The notes beneath the pieces were generated by a model. That model had not been told where the DNA came from. It did no database searches and saw only the letters and a list, made by a program, of their open reading frames with translations. The position numbers and the translations under genes are program-made. A stretch of 64,000 bases of DNA from JBEHWX01 sp048498995 (lineage in GTDB: Bacteria; Bacteroidota; Ignavibacteria; OLB7), in contig JBEHWX010000006.1 in assembly GCA_048498995.1 (NCBI GenBank), forward strand, positions 1 through 64,000. The letters are read 5' to 3'. Below are positions 33,920-42,755 of the stretch, piece by piece (position 1 is the first letter of the stretch; every line of letters starts with the position of its first letter).

Positions 33920-35947
33920 ATGGCTACGACAGGTCCATACACGAAGAAGCTGCGGGTGGTCGCGGCGGACTTTCTGAACTCCGCGCCGCTGACGGTCGAG
34001 ATGGCCGAGGATGATTTCTTCGACTTCGAGTACGTGGTGCCGAGCGAGGGGGCGCGGCGGATGATGGAGAAGGAGGCGGACATAGCCCTGCTGCCGGTGG
34101 CCGCGATGGCCGAGATCGGCGGCCTGGAGATCGTCCCCGGTCCCTGCATCGGCGCCAACGGGCGGGTCGAGTCGGTCGTGATCGTCAGCCAGGTCCCGAT
34201 CGACGGCATCGAGCGCCTCTACGTGGATGAGGCCAGCCGCACTTCGGTGATCCTGGCGAAAGTCTTTCTCGATTCGGTCGGCAAGGGGGGGATTCCCTTC
34301 GTCCGCCTGAACGCCAACGAGATCACCGAGCGGGTGGAAGGGGGCGATGCCGGGATGCTGATCGGCGACGTCGCGTTCCGCGAGTCGAAGCGCTTCAAGT
34401 ACCGTCACGACCTGGCCGACTCCTGGAAGCGCCTCACCGGCGAGCCGTTCGTCTTCGCCGTCTGGGCCGCGCAGCCGGGAGTGCTCACGCCGGAGCTCGT
34501 GGAGCGGATCAACCGTCGCTTCTGGGACGGCATGGCGCGCAAGCACCAGATCATCGAGTCGTGGGCGGCCGAGCACGACATGCCGAAGCAGGAGGTGGCC
34601 GATTATCTCGACGAGCGGATTCAGTTCAATCTGAACAAGCACGCGTGGGCCGGGCTTCAGGAGTTCTTCCGCCTTGCCAGCAACATGCGCTTCCTGCCGG
34701 ATGCCCGCGTGGAGTTCGCGCAGAGCGCGCCGGCCAATCCCGCTTCGCCCGGAAATCATTTCGGCCGCTTCGTGCCGGAAGTCGTTCCGTATAGCCGGAG
34801 CTACGACGTCGACCGCATCCTTGCCCGCGCCGACGCCGGTCGCCGCATCTCGCTGCACGACGCGGAGCGTCTGTACGAGGAAGCCGATCTGGTGGAGCTC
34901 GGCGAGGTGGCGCACAACATCAGGAACCGGATGAATCCGGGGAACCGCGTCTCCTATATCGTCGCGCGCAACATCAATTACACGAACGTCTGCAACGTCG
35001 ACTGCAACTTCTGCGGCTTCTACCGGAGCAACGATCCGAAGCGGAAGGGGTACGACGAGGGCTACGTGCTGACGCGCGAGGAGATCAGGAAGAAGATGGA
35101 CGAGCTGGCCGATGCCGGCGGCGTGCAGGTGCTGCTCCAGGGGGGCGTCAACCCGAATCTTCCGCTCGAATATTACACGAGCCTCTTCCGCTGGATGAAG
35201 TCGGAGTGGCCGCAGATCGAGCTGAACAACCTCTCGGCCGATGAGGTGCTCGGCCTCTGCCCGAACAAGTCGCCGAAGGAGATCGAGCACGTGCTGCGCG
35301 AGCTGCGCGATGCCGGACTGGAATTCTTCCCCGGCGCCGGCGCGGAGCTGCTGGTCGATCGCGTCCGCCGTCGCGTCTCCTACAAGAAGAGCCGCTCCGG
35401 CATCTGGCTGGAGGTGATGCGTCAGGTCGGCAAGCTCGGGATGAAGGCGTCGGTGACGATGCTCTACGGCATGGGAGAGACCACGCGCGACAAATTCGCC
35501 CACATGGCCAAGATCCGTCAACTGCAGGACGAGGTGGCGCCGTTCATGGTCTTCATCACCTGGCCGTATCGGAAGGCGGAGGGGCAGAAGCTGAAGTCGT
35601 TCGATCAGGCCGGCTCCACCTATCTCCGGATGCAGGCGATCGCGCGCATCTACTTCGACAACATCCAGCACATCATGTGCTCCTGGGTGACGCAGGGACC
35701 GGACATCGGACAGACCGCGCTCTACTACGGCGCCGACGACTACGGCTCGGTGATGTTCGAGGAGAACGTCGTGTCCGCTTCCGGCGTCACCTACCGGATG
35801 AATGCCGATTCGATGGAGCACAACATCCGCGAGGCCGGGTTCATTCCGTTCCGACGGAAGAGCGATTTCAGCGAGTGGAATCCCGAGGAGCATGAGCGTC
35901 TGCGCGGCACCCGCGTGATCGCGGAGCTCGAGCCGGGGATGATCTGA
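33920..35947 (+). CDS. mqnA-mqnC: MqnA-MqnC fusion: chorismate dehydratase and cyclic DHFL synthase
   Basis: A 675-aa bifunctional protein. Residues about 8-285 are MqnA, a periplasmic-binding-protein fold that dehydrates chorismate (VAADFLNSAPLTVEM, EADIALLPVAAMAEIG, MLIGDVAFR). Residues about 300-675 are MqnC, a radical SAM enzyme that cyclises dehypoxanthine futalosine: Cys358, Cys362 and Cys365 in TNVCNVDCNFCGFYR, then GVQVLLQGGVNPNLPLEYY, GAGAELLVDRVR and ADDYGSVMFEENVVSASG. The two catalyse non-consecutive steps (first and fourth). A hairpin follows at 35989. The MqnE-like gene is immediately upstream. Confidence 0.93.
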   Translation: MATTGPYTKKLRVVAADFLNSAPLTVEMAEDDFFDFEYVVPSEGARRMMEKEADIALLPVAAMAEIGGLEIVPGPCIGANGRVESVVIVSQVPIDGIERLYVDEASRTSVILAKVFLDSVGKGGIPFVRLNANEITERVEGGDAGMLIGDVAFRESKRFKYRHDLADSWKRLTGEPFVFAVWAAQPGVLTPELVERINRRFWDGMARKHQIIESWAAEHDMPKQEVADYLDERIQFNLNKHAWAGLQEFFRLASNMRFLPDARVEFAQSAPANPASPGNHFGRFVPEVVPYSRSYDVDRILARADAGRRISLHDAERLYEEADLVELGEVAHNIRNRMNPGNRVSYIVARNINYTNVCNVDCNFCGFYRSNDPKRKGYDEGYVLTREEIRKKMDELADAGGVQVLLQGGVNPNLPLEYYTSLFRWMKSEWPQIELNNLSADEVLGLCPNKSPKEIEHVLRELRDAGLEFFPGAGAELLVDRVRRRVSYKKSRSGIWLEVMRQVGKLGMKASVTMLYGMGETTRDKFAHMAKIRQLQDEVAPFMVFITWPYRKAEGQKLKSFDQAGSTYLRMQAIARIYFDNIQHIMCSWVTQGPDIGQTALYYGADDYGSVMFEENVVSASGVTYRMNADSMEHNIREAGFIPFRRKSDFSEWNPEEHERLRGTRVIAELEPGMI

Positions 35948-35988
35948 GCGCGCCCGCCGGCGACCCCGGTCGCGTGGAATACTGGTGA

Positions 35989-36020
35989 GACGAGGGCCGG
36001 CCATATCGCCGGCCCTCGTC
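35989..36020 (+). terminator. Terminator hairpin after mqnAC
   Basis: A perfect 13-bp stem (gacgagggccggc against gccggccctcgtc) with a 6-base loop is followed by gtttcc, 40 bases past the stop. Confidence 0.8.
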
Positions 36021-36169
36021 GTTTCCGGGAGCCATGCGCGGGGCCACTCCGTCCGTGGCGTTCGCGATCGGACAACGTCTCCGCGGAAATGGTGACTATG
36101 CGCGGGAACCAATCGCGCCCTCCCGTCTCGAATGCTCCGTTCGACGTCAATTACGACACTGGGGGAGAT

Positions 36170-38107
36170 ATGTCGAGGAACACGACCCTGTACGCCCTTC
36201 TGACGCTCATCGCGCTCGCACTGCCCACCGGAGTTTCGGCGCAGCGGAGCTTCATTCCGATCTCGATCCCGATGCGGGACGGCAAGAGTCTCGCCGCCGA
36301 TCTCTACGCATCCGATACCACGGTCCGCAAGCCGACCATCCTGATTCAGACCCCCTACAACAAGATCTTCTACCGTCTCGGCGACGCCATTCCCACGCAG
36401 GCCGGCGGATCCTCCTTTCCGTCCGACACGCTCCACTACAACTACGTCGTGGTGGACTGGCGCGGCTTCTATGCCTCGGCCGGCGCGGCGGTGGCCGGCT
36501 ACGATCGTGGACTCGATGGCTACGACTGCGTGGAGTGGATCGCGGCGCGCACCTGGTCCGACGGCGCGGTCGGCACCTGGGGGCCCTCGGCGCTCGGCGC
36601 CATCCAGTACATGACCGCGAAGCATCGCCCACCGCACCTGCGATGCGCCGTGCCGGTGGTGCAGGACTACAAGACGGAGTATTCCGAGGACTACTACGGA
36701 GGGGTGCTCAAGAAGGAATATGTCGCGTCGATCGACTCGCTCGGATTCACCTCGATGACGCTCGTCACCGCGCATCCGACGAACGATCTGTTCTGGCGCG
36801 CCGTCGAGGCAGCAAGCGATCATCCCGATTCGTTCGCCGTGCCGATGCTGCTGATCGGCGGCTGGTACGATCACAATCCGGATGGCGTGATGCGCGCCTT
36901 CGAGGATCTTCGCTCCGGCGGCGCCCCGGAGGTGCGCGCTCTGCATCGTCTGATCATGGGCCCCTGGATCCACAGTGGCGTCGGCAAGGTGACGCAGGGA
37001 GAGCTCGAGTATCCCGGCGCCGACACGGTCGCCAACGCGGCGGCGCTCGCGTTCTTCGACCGCTACCTCCGCGGAATCCCGAACGGCGCCGACGCCACTC
37101 CGCTGGTCCGCTATTACCAGATGGGGGAGAATGCGTGGCGCGCCACCGATCGATGGGAGAGCGTGCCCACCGGCACCGATACTCTCTATCTCGCCTCCGG
37201 TCTGCAGCTCCGCGCGGAGCCGGAATCGGAGATCACGTCTGCATCGTTCCGGTTCGATCCGCGCGATCCCTCGCCGTCGGTCGGCGGCGCCCGCTTCAAT
37301 CCGTTCGACCGGAGCGCCACCGTCGGACCGTACGATCAGCGCTCGCTCGTCGAATCCCGCGCCGACGTGCTGGCATATTCCACGCCGGTTCTGGACCGCG
37401 ACCTCGCCGTCGATGGACCGGTGCGCGTCGAGCTCGCGGTCGCCTCCGACCGGACCGACACCGACATCATGGTGCGGCTCTGCGACGTGTATCCCGACGG
37501 CCGCTCGATGATCCTGACGCGCGGCGCCCGCAGGCTCAGATTCCGGAACGGCGTTCAGCCGGCCGATACCGGCGCGATCACCCCCGGCGTCTATTATCCG
37601 GTGACGATCGACCTGCAGAACATCGGTATCACGTTTCTCCGCGGGCATCGGCTCAGGCTCGATATCTCCTCCTCGGATTATCCATTCTTCGACGCGAACC
37701 CGAACAGCGGCGGCCCGCTCTACAAGCCGACCGACACGCTCGTCGCCAGCAACAGCGTGCGCCAGGGCTCGGTATCGCGGATCATTCTACCGGTGATTTC
37801 CTCGACCGCCGGGGTCGTCGACGTGAATGACGCGCGGCCAGCGACGGCGCTTCGGCTCGATCCTCCCGCGCCGAATCCGACGCGCGGCGATATCCGATTC
37901 ACGCTCCACGTGGCGACGCGCGAGCATCTCGACATCGTGATCGAGTCGCTGATCGGCCAGCGGGTCGCGACCTTGTACGAAGGTGAGATCGAGGCGGGGG
38001 AGAGGTCGTTCACCTACGATGGCGCGCAACTTCCGGCCGGAACGTACGTCTGCCGCGCCAGCACCGCCGGCGCGTCGAGCGCGCGGCTGGTGACGATCGT
38101 CAGGTAG
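36170..38107 (+). CDS. CocE/NonD-family hydrolase with T9SS sorting tail
   Basis: A 645-aa secreted alpha/beta hydrolase of the X-Pro dipeptidyl-peptidase/CocE family (peptidase or acyl-ester hydrolase). The start at 36170 follows gggggaga and gives a signal peptide ending GVSAQ. The catalytic domain shows DWRGFYAS, the nucleophile in GTWGPSALGAIQY (GxSxxG), the Asp region GGWYDHNPDG and the His in MGPWIHSG. A jelly-roll domain follows (about 390-560). The C-terminal 85 residues, with LRLDPPAPNPTRGDIRF and ending ARLVTIVR, form a type A Por sorting domain. Confidence 0.9.
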   Translation: MSRNTTLYALLTLIALALPTGVSAQRSFIPISIPMRDGKSLAADLYASDTTVRKPTILIQTPYNKIFYRLGDAIPTQAGGSSFPSDTLHYNYVVVDWRGFYASAGAAVAGYDRGLDGYDCVEWIAARTWSDGAVGTWGPSALGAIQYMTAKHRPPHLRCAVPVVQDYKTEYSEDYYGGVLKKEYVASIDSLGFTSMTLVTAHPTNDLFWRAVEAASDHPDSFAVPMLLIGGWYDHNPDGVMRAFEDLRSGGAPEVRALHRLIMGPWIHSGVGKVTQGELEYPGADTVANAAALAFFDRYLRGIPNGADATPLVRYYQMGENAWRATDRWESVPTGTDTLYLASGLQLRAEPESEITSASFRFDPRDPSPSVGGARFNPFDRSATVGPYDQRSLVESRADVLAYSTPVLDRDLAVDGPVRVELAVASDRTDTDIMVRLCDVYPDGRSMILTRGARRLRFRNGVQPADTGAITPGVYYPVTIDLQNIGITFLRGHRLRLDISSSDYPFFDANPNSGGPLYKPTDTLVASNSVRQGSVSRIILPVISSTAGVVDVNDARPATALRLDPPAPNPTRGDIRFTLHVATREHLDIVIESLIGQRVATLYEGEIEAGERSFTYDGAQLPAGTYVCRASTAGASSARLVTIVR

Positions 38108-38247
38108 TGCTCGAAACGAAGAGGTGACCGTCCGATCCGGGAGTATACACATGCGGCATGTTGCGATATCGCCACGCATGAGTCCTTCCTGGGTGGACGG
38201 TCCAACATGGCAATCCTCGATTGCCTCACTTCGTTACTGGCAATGCA

Positions 38248-38778
38248 ATGGCGATATCACGTAGAATTGATGGCTCGTGCGCCGGGTGGCGTCGACATCT
38301 TCCGGGGCTCCTGGCCGTGACGCTCATCGCTCTCGTGCCGCGGTCCCTTCCGGCACAGGAGCTTGGCAAGGACTGGTACGTGCTCTACATCGGTCCCGTC
38401 GTCGGCGCTCACGGCATGGGGACCGGCTATGGCGAGCTCGGCTTCGGTCTGGTCAATTACATCCAAGAGCGCGGCATTCCGGTCGCGGCGAGCGGGTACT
38501 CCGCATCGGTCGAGATCGCGCCGGGCAACCGCACGGTCATCGGACCGCAGATCTCGGGATGGCTGACGCTCCTGATCTTCAACATCGGAGGGAGCGTGAT
38601 CTACTACACCGACACGCACGAAGGCGCCCTGCGATTGCGTCCTGAGTTCGGTATTGGGGCTGCCGGGTTTCGTTTGACCTGGGGATACAATTGCGCACTG
38701 ACCAACTCGCGGTTCGGCGGCGTCAACCGGAACGAAATCTCGGTGCGATACGTGTTCAGGCTCGCGACGCTGCACTAG
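38248..38778 (+). CDS. Small outer-membrane beta-barrel protein, paralogue 1
   Basis: A 176-aa exported protein. The start at 38248 gives a signal peptide (LLAVTLIALVPRSLPAQ). The mature part contains VVGAHGMGTGYGELGFGLVNY, SASVEIAPGNRTVIGPQISG, VIYYTDTHEGALRLRPEFG and a final strand. This pattern is shared with the genes at 38816, 41305 and the broken copy at 41986, so the family is locally expanded. I predict a six- to eight-stranded barrel; function unknown. Confidence 0.75.
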   Translation: MAISRRIDGSCAGWRRHLPGLLAVTLIALVPRSLPAQELGKDWYVLYIGPVVGAHGMGTGYGELGFGLVNYIQERGIPVAASGYSASVEIAPGNRTVIGPQISGWLTLLIFNIGGSVIYYTDTHEGALRLRPEFGIGAAGFRLTWGYNCALTNSRFGGVNRNEISVRYVFRLATLH

Positions 38779-38815
38779 GTCTTCCCGGCTGTTGCGTTTC
38801 GAGGAGATCGTTGTC

Positions 38816-39292
38816 ATGGTGAGCATGAACGTCACGATTCCCATCATCGCATCGATCCTGCTGCTGGCGTCGGCCTCGGCGCTGCGGGCGCAGGAGACAT
38901 CGCTCGGCGCCGTCGTCGGCATTCATGGCCTCCAGTCGATCGTCCCGGAGATCGGCCTCGGATATACCGTCCAGGACGACAACCACGTCGGCATGTGGCA
39001 TGGCTACACGCTCTCGGCCGAGATCTCGCCGGGGGAGGATCGGACGGTGCTCGGGCTGCAGGCGGGCGCCTGGTGGACGCCGGTGTTCCTGAACCTCGGG
39101 GCCAGCCTTCTCTACTACACCGATTCACGCGAATCCGCCCTCAGGCTTCGTCCCGAGATCGGGGTCGGCCGCGGCAACTTCCGCCTCATCTACGGTCTCT
39201 CTCTTCCGATGGTCAACCCCACGTTCCAGGGCATTCCGCGCCAAGAGCTTTCGCTCCGGTGGATCCTGCCGATCATGCCGCTGGGGAAATGA
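38816..39292 (+). CDS. Small outer-membrane beta-barrel protein, paralogue 2
   Basis: A 158-aa exported protein with a strong ribosome site (gaggag, 9 bases upstream) and a signal peptide ending ALRAQ. It shares VVGIHGLQSIVPEIGLGY, LSAEISPGEDRTVLGLQAG, SLLYYTDSRESALRLRPEIG and a final RQELSLRWIL strand with paralogue 1, 38 bases upstream. The pair likely arose by tandem duplication. Function unknown. Confidence 0.78.
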   Translation: MVSMNVTIPIIASILLLASASALRAQETSLGAVVGIHGLQSIVPEIGLGYTVQDDNHVGMWHGYTLSAEISPGEDRTVLGLQAGAWWTPVFLNLGASLLYYTDSRESALRLRPEIGVGRGNFRLIYGLSLPMVNPTFQGIPRQELSLRWILPIMPLGK

Positions 39293-39408
39293 TGGCGCGG
39301 CCACGGACCACACATACTTGCGCCTCCATGCTCACCGCAACCACCCGCGATCGTGGCACATACATGCGCGGCCGCGATGACGTCCGGCCACGAACGCTGG
39401 AGTGACGC

Positions 39409-40320
39409 ATGGCGAAATCATCATCCCGCGTCATCTCCGTCCGGAGCGTCGGCGATCTGCTCGCCTCCTTCTTCGTGGATCTTCCGGAGGAATATCGTCA
39501 CGAGCCGACGCGGCTGCAGATTCATCCGATCGAGTATTTCCGGCCGCACCTCCGCGTGCCGACGCCACCGAACTCCACTCCCTACAGCTACCTGATTCTG
39601 CAGCGGACCGGTGAAGGAACGGTCGAGATCAACGCGGAGCGCGTCACCATCAGGTCGCGCGCGGCGATGTTCGTGCACCGGGGGAGCGTGGTCTCGCTCC
39701 GGGCGCTACGGCCGACCACGACCGGGTGGATGATCATGTACGACGATGCATCGATCGCGCGGGTGCTCCATCCGGAGATCATCGAACGGTTGATGGCCTG
39801 CCGCGCGCCGATTCCACTTTCGCCCGCCGCCCTCCGCTGGCTCGAAGGTGTCTGTCGGTTGCTCGAACAGCAGACAGCGATCGAATCCGGGGAGCATCAG
39901 CCGGTGTCGCATCATCTCTTCGGTGCCATTATCGAGCGGCTTCTGGCCGAGGCGGGGAAGTCCGCGCCGCCACGAGCCGACCGCGCGGCATCGGTGAACC
40001 GGAAGTTCCGCGCGCTCGTGTTCGACCATGCGGTGGAGCAGGGCTCCGTCAGCTTCTACGCGCGCAAGATCGGCGTCTCGGAGAATCACCTTCTCCGTTG
40101 CGTCGGACGTCTCTCCGGACGCTCGCCGAAGGAATGGATCATCGACGTCCGTCTGCTCCATGCCCAGAAGCTGCTGCGCGTCACCGACCTTTCGATTTCC
40201 GACGTAGCGTCGCGCTCCGGCTTCGAGGATCCTTCCTATTTCGGACGGCAGTTCCGTCGCAGGTTCGGCATGTCGCCGAAAGCGTTCAGGATGCTTCCTG
40301 AGCAGGATTCGTCCGGATAA
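39409..40320 (+). CDS. AraC-family transcriptional regulator
   Basis: A 303-aa regulator. The N-terminal cupin-like half (about residues 25-130: YFRPHLRVP, SYLILQRTGEGTVEI) should sense a small molecule. The C-terminal double helix-turn-helix (about 200-298) has SFYARKIGVSENHLLRCV, GRSPKEWIIDVRLLHAQKLL, SISDVASRSGFEDPSYFGRQ and FRRRFGMSPKAFR. It lies between the two pairs of beta-barrel genes and upstream of two membrane-protein genes in the same direction, so these are possible targets. No operator could be assigned. Confidence 0.92.
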   Translation: MAKSSSRVISVRSVGDLLASFFVDLPEEYRHEPTRLQIHPIEYFRPHLRVPTPPNSTPYSYLILQRTGEGTVEINAERVTIRSRAAMFVHRGSVVSLRALRPTTTGWMIMYDDASIARVLHPEIIERLMACRAPIPLSPAALRWLEGVCRLLEQQTAIESGEHQPVSHHLFGAIIERLLAEAGKSAPPRADRAASVNRKFRALVFDHAVEQGSVSFYARKIGVSENHLLRCVGRLSGRSPKEWIIDVRLLHAQKLLRVTDLSISDVASRSGFEDPSYFGRQFRRRFGMSPKAFRMLPEQDSSG

Positions 40321-40391
40321 TTGCAGCATCCGTTCTATGCCGGTCGGGCCCGGAGCCGCTAAGTTCGCGGCGGTATTTTCCGGGCTCGCAC

Positions 40392-40856
40392 ATGTACGGC
40401 ATTCTCCTGCACATTCACTCCCTCGTCCGCTGGCTGGTCGTCGCGGGTCTCGTCATCGGCCTGGTGCCGGTCTACGCCGCGCTTCTGCGGCCGCGGCCGT
40501 TCACCGGTGGCGATCGTCGCAGAATATCGCTGGCGGCATCGGCGGCGCATCTGCAATTGCTGCTCGGCCTCACGCTCTATATCGTCAGTCCGTTCACGGC
40601 ATATTTTCGCGCGCACCTGTCCGAATCGCTGGCCAACACGCAGTTGCTCTTCTTCGGCGCCATTCATATCGCCGGAATGATCGCGGCGGTCGTGGTGATG
40701 ACGATCGGTTCATCGCTCGCGCGCCGCGCCGAGGACGACCGACGGAAATTCCGGATGGTGGCCATCTACTGGACGGCCGCAATTCTGCTGATACTGATGC
40801 TGGTTCCCTGGCCCTGGTCGCCGCTGGCGCAGCGGCCGCTCTGGCGTCCCTTCTGA
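40392..40856 (+). CDS. Four-helix membrane protein, possibly haem-binding
   Basis: A 154-aa protein with four hydrophobic helices. Histidines sit in the first three helices (GILLHIHSLVRW, AASAAHLQLLLG, FFGAIHIAGMIA), an arrangement seen in small cytochrome b-like bundles, so haem binding is possible but is only my inference. I do not recognise a family. It lies 71 bases after the AraC gene and 18 bases before the DUF3817 gene. Confidence 0.7.
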   Translation: MYGILLHIHSLVRWLVVAGLVIGLVPVYAALLRPRPFTGGDRRRISLAASAAHLQLLLGLTLYIVSPFTAYFRAHLSESLANTQLLFFGAIHIAGMIAAVVVMTIGSSLARRAEDDRRKFRMVAIYWTAAILLILMLVPWPWSPLAQRPLWRPF

Positions 40857-40874
40857 TCCTCACTTCACGATTTC

Positions 40875-41189
40875 ATGTCCATGATCGAGACAACCGGCCG
40901 ACTGAAGCGACTCCGCATGATTGCCTGGGGAGAAGGCATTTCGTTTCTGATTCTCCTCTTCGTGGCGATGCCGATGAAATATCTGGCCGATCGGCCGGAG
41001 ATGGTGCGCATCGTCGGCATGCTGCACGGGCTTCTCTTCCTGCTGTTTCTGCTCGGCACGCTGCAGGCGAAAATCGAATACGAATGGTCCGGATCGCGCA
41101 CCGGCCGCGTGCTGCTGGCATCGGTGATTCCGTTCGGCATGCTCCTGTTCGATCGCGCGCTCGGCGAGACTGAGGAGAAGGGGAGATAG
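40875..41189 (+). CDS. DUF3817 family membrane protein
   Basis: A 104-aa protein with three transmembrane helices and the DUF3817 hallmarks: LKRLRMIAWGEGISFLIL near the N-terminus, a central P.KY segment (AMPMKYLADRPEMVRIVG) and MLHGLLFLLFL. Members (for example YdzA of Bacillus) have no known role. It has two near-adjacent Met codons (40875 and 40881). It follows the four-helix protein in the same unit. Confidence 0.8.
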   Translation: MSMIETTGRLKRLRMIAWGEGISFLILLFVAMPMKYLADRPEMVRIVGMLHGLLFLLFLLGTLQAKIEYEWSGSRTGRVLLASVIPFGMLLFDRALGETEEKGR

Positions 41190-41195
41190 CGCCTT

Positions 41196-41286
41196 AGAGC
41201 CTCTCACGAAATGAGGGGGCGCACGCTAAAGACGTGCGGCTACCCCTCCTCTTCCCTTCGAGTGGCTTCATCCCGTGAGGGGCTCT
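41196..41286. repeat. Nested intergenic palindrome
   Basis: The outer arms agagcctctcacg and cgtgaggggctct (13 bp, one wobble) enclose two inner stems: gagggg with cccctc, and gcacg with cgtgc. The inner gcacgctaaaga-cgtgcggctac resembles a palindrome type scattered in many bacterial genomes. It could also act as terminator or leader for the 41305 gene. Confidence 0.7.
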
Positions 41287-41304
41287 TACGGGAGGCGATG
41301 CGCG

Positions 41305-41886
41305 ATGTCACGCGTCGGCGCGCGTCGCGTCATTCGGAGGATGACAAACGGAACGTATCTCCGAACGGCGGCCGCGCTCATGTTGTCGTGTATCATCATT
41401 GCCGCGATGGTGATCTCTTCGCCATCGCGACTGCATGCACAGCCTCCGTATTCCCTGTACGATTCAACCTATGGCGGCCTCGTCTTCGGGCTCCATGGAT
41501 TCGGGCGCACCTTCGCGGAGGTCGGACTTGCCAGGATGACGTACGATCCAACCCATGACGGTCCGGCCTTGGCGGCGTACGCGGTATCGGTGATGGTCTC
41601 TCCGAGCGATACCACGCTTCTTGCCGCGGGAGTTTCGGGATGGTATCAGGTGCTGATGTTCGGCGTCGGGTGGACCTTCGCCTATTACACCGATCTGCAT
41701 GGCGGAACGTTCCGCATCAGCCCGCAGGTCTTCATGGGCTCCGACCGGTTCAACGTCTCGATCGCGATGATCTTTCCCCTCACCAACCGCGACTTCACCT
41801 CGGTTCCTGAAGGGGAGATCATGGCCAGATGGACGCTGCCGCTGTGGGGGAGCCGGAACAGACATCGTCCCCGAGATCTGCGTTGA
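41305..41886 (+). CDS. Small outer-membrane beta-barrel protein, paralogue 3
   Basis: A 193-aa exported protein. The start at 41305 has ggagg about 9 bases upstream; a later Met at 41341 is also possible. A hydrophobic signal (ALMLSCIIIAAMVI) is followed by SRLHAQ. The mature domain repeats the local family pattern: GLVFGLHGFGRTFAEVGLAR, AVSVMVSPSDTTLLAAGVSG, AYYTDLHGGTFRISPQV and a last strand MARWTLPLW. It is almost collinear with the broken copy 100 bases downstream. Confidence 0.78.
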   Translation: MSRVGARRVIRRMTNGTYLRTAAALMLSCIIIAAMVISSPSRLHAQPPYSLYDSTYGGLVFGLHGFGRTFAEVGLARMTYDPTHDGPALAAYAVSVMVSPSDTTLLAAGVSGWYQVLMFGVGWTFAYYTDLHGGTFRISPQVFMGSDRFNVSIAMIFPLTNRDFTSVPEGEIMARWTLPLWGSRNRHRPRDLR

Positions 41887-41985
41887 TTCATCATCCGATC
41901 TCCGCCGCTCGATGCCGAATATTTCCGCTCGCGCAATTTTCCCGATATGCGCATGAGAGCAGGCGCGAAGTCCTCTCGGCGCGCG

Positions 41986-42543
41986 ATGTCACGGACGGGA
42001 ACGGGCGCGTCATCCAAACGATGAGCAACCTGCATCCATACGATCCGCGGCACTGGCCCTGCTACCGTGCGCCATCGCCGCGCTGCTTCAACCGCCATCA
42101 CTGCACGCTCAGTTTTCCTATCTCAACACCGACACGATCCACGGAAGCGTGCTCCTCGGCTTCCACGGGTTCGAGCGGAGCTTCGCCGAAGTGGGCGTCG
42201 CCCGATTGTACTATGATCCGGGAAATGATGCCGGTCCGGTCCTGATGGCGCATGGGCCTCCGTGATGGTCTCGCCGGGTGACACGATGCTTCTGGCGGCC
42301 GGCGTTTCCTGGTGGTACCATGCGTTCATATTCGGCGTCGAATGGAGCGTCACCTACTACACCGATCTGCATGGCGGAACATTCCGCATCAGCCCACAGT
42401 TTATCCTCGGCCTGGACCGGGTCAACGTTTCGGCCGCGTGGATCTTCCCGCTCACCAATCCGGATTTCGTCGGCGTTCCCGAGGGAGAGCTCATGGCCCG
42501 GTGGACGCTGCCGGTTCTGAAATTTCCCAAGCGTCGCCGCTGA
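41986..42543 (+). pseudogene. Broken beta-barrel paralogue 4 with frameshifts
   Basis: Homology to the 41305 gene continues across three reading frames. An ATG at 41986 opens MSRTGTGASSKR and hits a TGA. The signal peptide and first strands (ending PPSLHAQFSY, then VLLGFHGFERSFAEVGVARL) are in a second frame that stops at about 42264. The rest (MVSPGDTMLLAAGVSWWYHA to WTLPVLKFPKRR) is in a third. One frameshift lies near 42020 and one near 42255, the latter fitting loss of a single base. It is either a recent pseudogene or a sequencing error. Confidence 0.8.
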
Positions 42544-42755
42544 CCCGAGACGTAGCTCCGCCGCCACGCACGCGCGTGCCATGTCCCTCACACGCCCGCT
42601 CGCTCGTCATCTCCGTCGCACATTTCGTAACCACCCGTCCGTCCCGCTCGCACCCTCAACACCCGTGTCGCACGTCTTGATAAGGACGCCGTTCCCATCG
42701 CACGCCCGGAACCATCCGTACCGCTCGAACGTGGAATTGCGCGAGGTGCTGTACC

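Noticed and set aside
33890..37648. Very long minus-strand open frame (1252 codons)
   Set aside because: It is antisense to mqnAC and the CocE hydrolase, has no ribosome site, and its composition (Arg/Asp/His/Val-rich) is the usual shadow of high-GC coding sequence.
42262..42543. Separate short beta-barrel gene
   Set aside because: It lacks a signal peptide and matches only the second half of the 41305 paralogue; the first half is upstream in another frame, so this is part of the broken copy.
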